Part shown: positions 25,351 through 30,011 of the stretch, one piece after another
Position numbering within the stretch: position 1 is the first letter of the stretch
Layout of the letters: each line of letters begins with the position of its first letter
Source: JAEUUM01 sp038326165
Lineage (GTDB): Bacteria > Bacteroidota > Bacteroidia > Chitinophagales > Saprospiraceae
Reading direction: 5' to 3'
Assembly (NCBI GenBank): GCA_038326165.1
Contig: JBBQJT010000045.1
Coordinates: 1 to 30,011 of the forward strand
Length of the DNA: 30,011 bases
Notes under the pieces: model-generated
Told to the model about the DNA's origin: nothing
The model's input: only the letters and a program-made list of their open reading frames with translations
Database searches by the model: none
Program-made: the position numbers and the translations under genes

Positions 25351-26787
25351 ATGGCTAGAATTACAGTGGCAAAGGGTGATGGTATCGGACCTGAAATTAT
25401 GAATGCCACCTTAGATATTATACTTGCGGCTGGAGCAGATCTCCAAATTGATGAAATTGAAGTTGGCGAAAAGGTCTATTTGGCAGGCAACACAGCAGGT
25501 ATTGCCAAAGAATCTTGGGACATCATACGCAGAAACAAGATTTTCCTAAAAGCACCTATTACTACGCCACAAGGTGGTGGTTACAAAAGTCTAAATGTTA
25601 CAACTAGAAAATTTCTAGGCTTATATTCCAATGTTAGACCTTGCGTTAGCATGCACCCTTTTGTTGATACCAAACATCCTGTTATGGACGTGGTTATTAT
25701 CCGCGAAAATGAAGAGGATTTGTATGCAGGTATTGAGCACCAACAAACGGATGAAGTAATTCAGTGCTTAAAATTGATCAGTCGTCCGGGTTGTGAAAAA
25801 ATTGTTCGCTATGCTTTTGAATATGCAAAGCATTATGGCAGAAAGAAAGTAACCTGCTTTACAAAGGACAATATCATGAAACAAACTGATGGTCTTTTCC
25901 ATCAGGTATTTGATGAAATCGCTAAAGAATATCCAGAAATTGAAAATGAACACTGGATCATTGATATAGGCGCAGCCAAACTAGCTGATACACCTGAAAT
26001 ATTTGATGTGTTAGTAATGCCAAACCTATATGGTGACGTACTTTCGGATGTTGCGGCGCAGATTGCAGGTTCCGTTGGACTTGCTGGCTCTGCCAATATT
26101 GGGGAAGAATGCGCAATGTTTGAAGCAATTCACGGATCCGCACCTCGCAGAGCTGGACAAAACCTTGCCAATCCATCAGGCTTGCTGCAAGGCGCTGTGA
26201 TGATGTTGAATCATTTGGGACAAACCGAAGTAGCTGAGCAGGTACAAAATGCTTGGTTAAGGACTATTGAAGATGGCATCCACACCTATGACATCTTTAA
26301 AGAAGGAGTCAGTTCTCAAAAAGTGGGAACCAAAGAATTCGCTGAAGCAATTATAGCCAACTTAGGCAAACAACCACAAACATTAAAGCCTGTTTTCTTC
26401 TCAAAGGGAAGTTCATTGAACCTGCCTAAGTACGTTAAGAAACCTGCAAGCAAAAAAGACTTGGTAGGCGTAGATCTGTTTGTACACTGGAACGGTACTA
26501 AACCTGATGAGTTAGCTGTTAAAATTCAAACCCTTAACAATGCCGAAGCCAAATTGTCAATGATAACCAATAGAGGTATCAAAGTATGGCCAGAAGGATT
26601 TGAAGAAACTTTCTGCACGGATCACTGGCGTTGCCGCTTTAAACCCAGCGAGGGAAATACTTTTACCAAAGAGCAGATCATTAATTTATTATCTACAGGT
26701 CTGGAAAATGAAATCGATATTATCAAAACAGAGAACCTTTACGAATTTGATGGCAAATCAGGATTCTCTCTTGGACAAGGTCAGTAA
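25351..26787 (+). CDS. icd: Isocitrate dehydrogenase with Thermus-type C-terminal domain
   Basis: The start is set at the ATG at 25351 (MARITVAKGDGIGPEI), with a weak AAGAAG upstream; an in-frame ATG at 25276 would add 25 residues unlike the family. The 478-residue product carries GDGIGPE, SLNVTTRK and YSNVRP (isocitrate-binding region), REN-EEDLYAGIEH, KDNIMK, the metal-binding NLYGDVLSDVAA and HGSAPR. About 140 residues follow the catalytic fold (VGVDLFVHWNG ... WPEGFEETFCTDHWRCRF), as in the long form of Thermus and many Bacteroidota. It makes 2-oxoglutarate in the TCA cycle. NADP use is likely for this form but is not proven here. A hairpin terminator follows. Confidence 0.93.
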   Translation: MARITVAKGDGIGPEIMNATLDIILAAGADLQIDEIEVGEKVYLAGNTAGIAKESWDIIRRNKIFLKAPITTPQGGGYKSLNVTTRKFLGLYSNVRPCVSMHPFVDTKHPVMDVVIIRENEEDLYAGIEHQQTDEVIQCLKLISRPGCEKIVRYAFEYAKHYGRKKVTCFTKDNIMKQTDGLFHQVFDEIAKEYPEIENEHWIIDIGAAKLADTPEIFDVLVMPNLYGDVLSDVAAQIAGSVGLAGSANIGEECAMFEAIHGSAPRRAGQNLANPSGLLQGAVMMLNHLGQTEVAEQVQNAWLRTIEDGIHTYDIFKEGVSSQKVGTKEFAEAIIANLGKQPQTLKPVFFSKGSSLNLPKYVKKPASKKDLVGVDLFVHWNGTKPDELAVKIQTLNNAEAKLSMITNRGIKVWPEGFEETFCTDHWRCRFKPSEGNTFTKEQIINLLSTGLENEIDIIKTENLYEFDGKSGFSLGQGQ

Positions 26788-26815
26788 GTGATATGAAATA
26801 AATGAACCGTGATCA

Positions 26816-26849
26816 GGGGTATTTCATTTTTATGAAATGCCCTTTTTTT
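26816..26849 (+). terminator. Rho-independent terminator after icd
   Basis: The arm GGGGTATTTCAT pairs with ATGAAATGCCC around a short T-rich loop, with one G-U pair, and is followed directly by seven T. It ends about 60 nt downstream of the icd stop. The next gene starts only about 14 nt after it. Confidence 0.85.
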
Positions 26850-26862
26850 AATTGAATGCTAA

Positions 26863-27705
26863 GTGAATATATTCCAAGAGCGAAAAGTAGTAATTGCAAC
26901 CAAACATCATAAAGAATTGGTAATAGCGCCTATTATTGAAAAAGAGCTTGGGATGATCTCAGTATTGGTCGATGAATTTGATTCTGATCAGTTTGGTACA
27001 TTCTCAGGGGAAATAGAGCGGGAATATGATCCAATCGAAACTGCCAGAAAAAAATGTGAATTGGCAATGAAGCTATCAAATTGTGATATGGCCATTGCAA
27101 GCGAAGGCTCTTTTGGCCCACATCCATCTACCCCATTTCTCTCAGTCGATGATGAAGTTTTATTGTTTATTGATCAAAAGAACTCTTTGGAAGTAGTGGT
27201 AAGAAACATGACCACTGAAACCAATTTTAATGGCTCTTATGTTTCAAATGAATCGGAGTTGAATGATTTTTTAGAAATGATTCTTTTTCCATCACACGGT
27301 GTAATTCTGAAGCCATGCAAAGAAAATACGGACAAGCTGATTAAAGGTGTTGCTGACAAAAAAATGTTGTTTTCTGCATTCCATCAAATGATGGCTGCGT
27401 ACGGGAGTGTCTACGTCGAAACAGATATGAGAGCGATGTATAATCCAACAAGAATGAAGCAAATTGAAAAGACGACCACCAAGCTTGCTATCAGACTCAA
27501 ATCTACATGCCCAAATTGTGAAAATCCTGGATACGGGATAACAGATGTCAAAGAAGGCCTGCCGTGCAGTAATTGCGGTAGTCCAACTTCTTCCATATTG
27601 AGCCATATTTACGAATGCCAAGCTTGTAAATATTCGTCCGAAGTCAAGTATCCAAATAATAAGTCAAGCGAGGAACCCATGTATTGTCAAAACTGCAATC
27701 CGTAG
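26863..27705 (+). CDS. DUF6671-type protein with C-terminal zinc ribbons
   Basis: The 280-residue protein starts with GTG (no usable in-frame ATG nearby). The N-terminal domain begins KVVIATKHHKELVIAPIIEKELGM and includes GTFSGEIERE, A-S-E-G-S-F-G-P-H-P and VRNMTTETNF, which I connect with the DUF6671 family; its function is not established. The last about 65 residues hold four CxxC pairs (CPNC, CSNC, CQAC, CQNC) spaced about 17-20 residues, typical of two zinc-ribbon units. The S-E-G-S-F-G-P-H-P block and conserved polar residues suggest an enzyme, but this is inference. It begins just past the icd terminator and has no clear promoter of its own. Confidence 0.75.
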   Translation: MNIFQERKVVIATKHHKELVIAPIIEKELGMISVLVDEFDSDQFGTFSGEIEREYDPIETARKKCELAMKLSNCDMAIASEGSFGPHPSTPFLSVDDEVLLFIDQKNSLEVVVRNMTTETNFNGSYVSNESELNDFLEMILFPSHGVILKPCKENTDKLIKGVADKKMLFSAFHQMMAAYGSVYVETDMRAMYNPTRMKQIEKTTTKLAIRLKSTCPNCENPGYGITDVKEGLPCSNCGSPTSSILSHIYECQACKYSSEVKYPNNKSSEEPMYCQNCNP

Positions 27706-27892
27706 GTATTTACTTGTATTCTGGCTGATGAATTAGTTGAACCGAACCCACGACACTAAATAACAGGGTCCTGATTTTAGATGGGATGGGTTAATGTGAT
27801 TTGAGAATTATTTTCATGATTCGACATATCACTTAAAAATCATTTCTTCTTTTTATTATTTGAGTATTTATGATGATCAGATTCGCTTAACC

Positions 27893-27916
27893 CAAAATCC
27901 GCATTAGTGGATTTTG
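27893..27916. repeat. Perfect-stem hairpin with tetraloop
   Basis: CAAAATCCGC pairs with GTGGATTTTG (one G-U pair) around an ATTA loop. There is no T-run after it, and it lies about 190 nt past the nearest upstream stop, so it is not a plain terminator. Confidence 0.7.
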
Positions 27917-27989
27917 CCTCTGAGCAAAGCTCCAGAAGTCCACGAAAATATTTGATTTTACGACTTTAAAGCCTTGATGTTTAAAAAAT

Positions 27990-28056
27990 CGTCAGGGGGT
28001 TAAACCCAGACAAATTTTGGTAATTACCAAAATTTCGTTGATTCAGCCCCCTAACG
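27990..28056. repeat. 67-bp imperfect palindrome with perfect 24-bp core
   Basis: The centre (28012-28035) is AAATTTTGGTAA followed by its exact reverse complement. The outer arms carry CGTCAGGGGG on the left and CCCCCTAACG on the right, matching in 9 of 10 positions, with a looser 11-12 nt between outer and inner parts. Total arms are 34 and 33 nt. It could be a REP/MITE-like element, a cruciform or a dimeric protein-binding site. It lies about 90 bp upstream of the promoter of the switchable gene. Confidence 0.75.
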
Positions 28057-28142
28057 CTGAATTTGGAATTAATTCGCTATCAATCCGTTTTGTTTAATTT
28101 GTTTGAAATTCAAAAAATATCTTTGACTCGGTGCAGCATTTA

Positions 28143-28174
28143 TTTGGTAATAAGGAATCTACATTGTATATTTG
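28143..28174 (+). promoter_or_regulatory. Bacteroidota-type promoter of the phase-variable gene
   Basis: TATATTTG (28167-28174) is an exact TAnnTTTG -7 box. TTTG at 28143-28146 gives the -33 element with a 20-nt spacer, the consensus arrangement. Transcription would start near 28181, giving a leader of about 80 nt before the ATG at 28262, and the transcript would contain the whole pentanucleotide tract. Confidence 0.65.
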
Positions 28175-28261
28175 CTTTTGTTCACCTCATTGTATCAGTT
28201 ACATTTTACTTTAACCAATTAATTCAGTGGCTATTTTATTTTATCACTAACCGTTCTAATC

Positions 28262-30011
28262 ATGAAAGATCCAAACAAAACTCCTATCTTGCCGAATTAT
28301 CTTCGGCACAGCACAGCACAGCACAGCACAGCACAGCACAGCACAGCACAGCACAGCACAGCACAGCACAGCACAGCACAGTAACATTTGATTTCTTCCT
28401 TTACCCGAAAGCTATCTCACACATTTTCATTACTGTATTCACCATGGCTCTATGTCTCTTTACTTCATCAGCCTTTTCACAAGTAGATCTTGGCGATGAC
28501 GACTTAGTAAATTTGGACACCATTATGAGCTACGAACCGCAAGATATGGCTAGGATTGCTGACAGTTGCAGATATCCAATGGTGGTCAATGCCGCCACAG
28601 TGAGGTATCAGAGTTCAGCAAGGGTGTTACTTGAGTTTGGAGGTGATTTCATCCCTTCTACTTTCACACTTCAAAATCTATTAACATCGATGACGGTTCC
28701 CTATCAGTTATTCCCAGGGAACAATATTTTTGTACTCAACAATTTGGCACTTAACAACCAATATGTTGTGGTTGCAACAAATTCATGTGGCATTTCAGGT
28801 GAAGCCTATGTCATTAATACATCCAAACCCACCGAGCCTGCTATTTTTGTTTCTGACAAAATGATGGATGCCCTAAATGACCAAATCAAAAACCACTCCA
28901 ACACTCCATTTTATACCTACCTTGGCATCAGACCAGATTTACCCATGTTGGAGCGAATTGCTTTTATCCAACAATACTTCCTCAAAGACGCTTTAATTCC
29001 TGATATCTATCAAAATATGTTGCCACCGGTAACTCCTAGTGGTGAGCGCCCTTGCGACTGCAGAGAAGTGGCAACTTTAAGCCGTGCTATTGATGGCAAT
29101 CAAAAACAAGTTTCGACAAACGCTGGCTTAATCTTTCCAGTTCAAGTAGGTAATGGCAACAACAAAATAAGTCTTGGCAAAAATGCTCGATCCTGGTTTG
29201 CCCGAGATTCTTATGGTGCTGGTAAATACTTCCAACAATGGACAGAAGGCTTCAAAAGTGTTAAAGGAATTGTTAGAGTGGACAGTATGTCCTACACAGG
29301 TACAAATATATCCAGAATTCGGCTCAATTGGTATTGCAATGACGCGCAGGATTTACCAGTTGAGTGTCAGTGTCCTAGAAATATGAGGGCCCATTTTCGA
29401 TATGTAAGTCAAGTGCGAAGTTCTTCACAAGAAAAAGGTAGCACATGGCTTTACGACCGTAAGGCTTTCAATGTCGTCGAGGATTACGGTCTTTTTACAA
29501 GCTACAACGAAGCAACAGGTGAATTTAAGATTCTGGATGCCACACTGACTAAAGCTGCCACGGCTTGCAATATAATCATAACTCCTGGTTATTGGAACAA
29601 CTGGGTCGATTTGGCAGCTTCCCTTGTGAAAGTTCTCGCAGATAAAACCACAGGAAATATACCTTTAGCCCTTACAGATAGTCTAATACTGGCACAACTT
29701 AAAAATATCATCAAAACACCTTATGTGGTTCCTGCTAGCTGTGTATCCCAAAATCAAAAAACAATTGCCATGGGTGGTGTCAAAAATCTTATTATAGTGG
29801 GTAACCAAACGCTAAGATTAAGCCTCTCATCACATGATAGATCTGTAAGTGGTGGGCAAAGATCTTGGCAAAGTGAAGGCAGAATACTCAGCAATGGATA
29901 TATCGCTACTTTCTTACCAGGTGGAAGGCCCTTCAATAATCCGGATACAGCATGTTGTACACCCATTGGTTCTACTTGGATTGCTTCCGGTGCGGCAGAC
30001 GGCTTTGACCC
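28262..30011 (+). CDS. Phase-variable exported protein, N-terminal part (OFF frame as written, runs off the window)
   Basis: The ATG at 28262, 88 nt after the promoter, starts MKDPNKTPILPNYLR and enters the (GCACA)15 tract, read as (HSTAQ)5. It then hits TAA at 28382-28384, giving 40 residues. The main open frame continues from 28381 (VTFDFFLYPK...) without a stop to the window end. It contains a hydrophobic stretch, ISHIFITVFTMALCLFTSSAFSQ, that fits a signal peptide with cleavage after FSQ. The first in-frame ATG is 28444, in the middle of this stretch, and would lose the signal's front. Mature sequence (at least 510 residues) shows an Ig/fibronectin-like N-terminal domain (MVVNAATVRYQSSARVLLEF ... 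YVVVATNSCGISGEAYVI) and CDC/CQC pairs further on; family not recognised. With 14 or 17 units the two frames fuse. Probably a large surface or secreted protein. Confidence 0.7.
28306..28380 (+). repeat. Pure pentanucleotide microsatellite (GCACA)15 inside the 5' coding region
   Basis: Fifteen perfect, uninterrupted GCACA units span 75 bp. All three plus-strand frames through it are stop-free and give the same cyclic peptide HSTAQ, so the tract itself never ends translation. Its unit of five nt changes the reading frame with each gain or loss. Lengths from the ATG at 28262 to the start of the downstream frame are 44 + 5n; only n = 14, 17, 20 and so on (n = 2 modulo 3) are in frame. Confidence 0.95.

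Larger units (their letters stand above)
27706..28261. other. Gene-free stretch with hairpins and promoter before the phase-variable gene
   Basis: These 556 bp hold no convincing gene on either strand. They contain a 10-bp hairpin (27893-27916), a 67-bp imperfect palindrome (27990-28056) and a promoter-like pair (28143-28174) in front of the ATG at 28262. The remainder is AT-rich and shows no other structure by eye. Confidence 0.8.

Noticed and set aside
27990..28174. Invertible promoter flanked by inverted repeats, as in Bacteroides phase variation
   Set aside because: The palindrome arms touch each other and do not flank the promoter; no matching inverted copy was seen on the far side, and no recombinase gene is nearby.
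28306..28380. Possible CRISPR array
   Set aside because: The repeat is a continuous 5-nt unit with no spacers, so it is a microsatellite.
29174..29386. 70-codon plus-strand open frame inside the right-edge gene
   Set aside because: It is another frame of the long continuous exported-protein frame and has no coding character.
28444..30011. Gene start at the ATG at 28444 as the real start
   Set aside because: It would begin inside the hydrophobic signal core with no basic residue before it, and the promoter and 28262 ATG lie well upstream. It remains possible as weak internal initiation.

Overview
The window looks like chromosome from a member of the Bacteroidota, most likely a Saprospiria/Chitinophagales-type environmental bacterium; the taxon is inferred. 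The reasons are the AT-rich coding style, the near absence of Shine-Dalgarno motifs, promoters of the TTG...TAnnTTTG kind, and several type IX secretion (T9SS) C-terminal signals. These signals are type A in the protein entering at the left edge and in the M28 peptidase, and type B (gliding-motility family) in two PKD-domain proteins. No rRNA, tRNA, CRISPR array, insertion sequence or phage gene was seen.

Layout. 1-144 is the tail of a T9SS cargo protein, ended by a two-way terminator. 201-2882 (minus) holds pyrE, an M42 aminopeptidase and a UbiA-like membrane protein. 2909-4179 (plus) is a Nudix-cutC pair. 4187-4972 (minus) is an M43-like protein that has lost its zinc-binding motif. 5071-9468 and 9501-11708 are two large convergent T9SS type-B surface proteins. 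11785-14240 (plus) has a Tat-signal class V aminotransferase followed by gmhA and gmhB (heptose supply for surface glycans). 14346-17361 (minus) has an OmpA/TSP3 porin-like protein and the antiporter NhaD. 17431-21275 (minus) is a TraB/GumN - M28 peptidase - GH125 mannosidase cluster. 21352-22427 has an SDR oxidoreductase and a DUF1801 protein. 22569-25155 has an S9 peptidase and a small membrane protein. 25351-26787 (plus) is isocitrate dehydrogenase with its terminator, then a DUF6671-type zinc-ribbon protein.

The most striking region is the right end, 27706-30011. A 556-bp gene-free stretch carries a 10-bp hairpin, a 67-bp imperfect palindrome with a perfect 24-bp core, and a good Bacteroidota promoter. 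These lead to an ATG at 28262. Fifteen codons later comes a pure pentanucleotide tract, (GCACA)15. As written, the tract places that ATG out of frame with a signal-peptide-bearing reading frame of more than 500 codons that runs off the window. Fourteen or seventeen units would join the two frames; fifteen or sixteen meet a stop within about 10 nt of the tract. This is the architecture of a slipped-strand phase-variable exported protein, read here in the OFF state.

Overall the window mixes housekeeping genes (pyrE, icd, cutC, Nudix) with a large cell-surface and secretion programme: T9SS cargo, OmpA, heptose synthesis, exported peptidases and a mannosidase. The switchable gene fits the second group.
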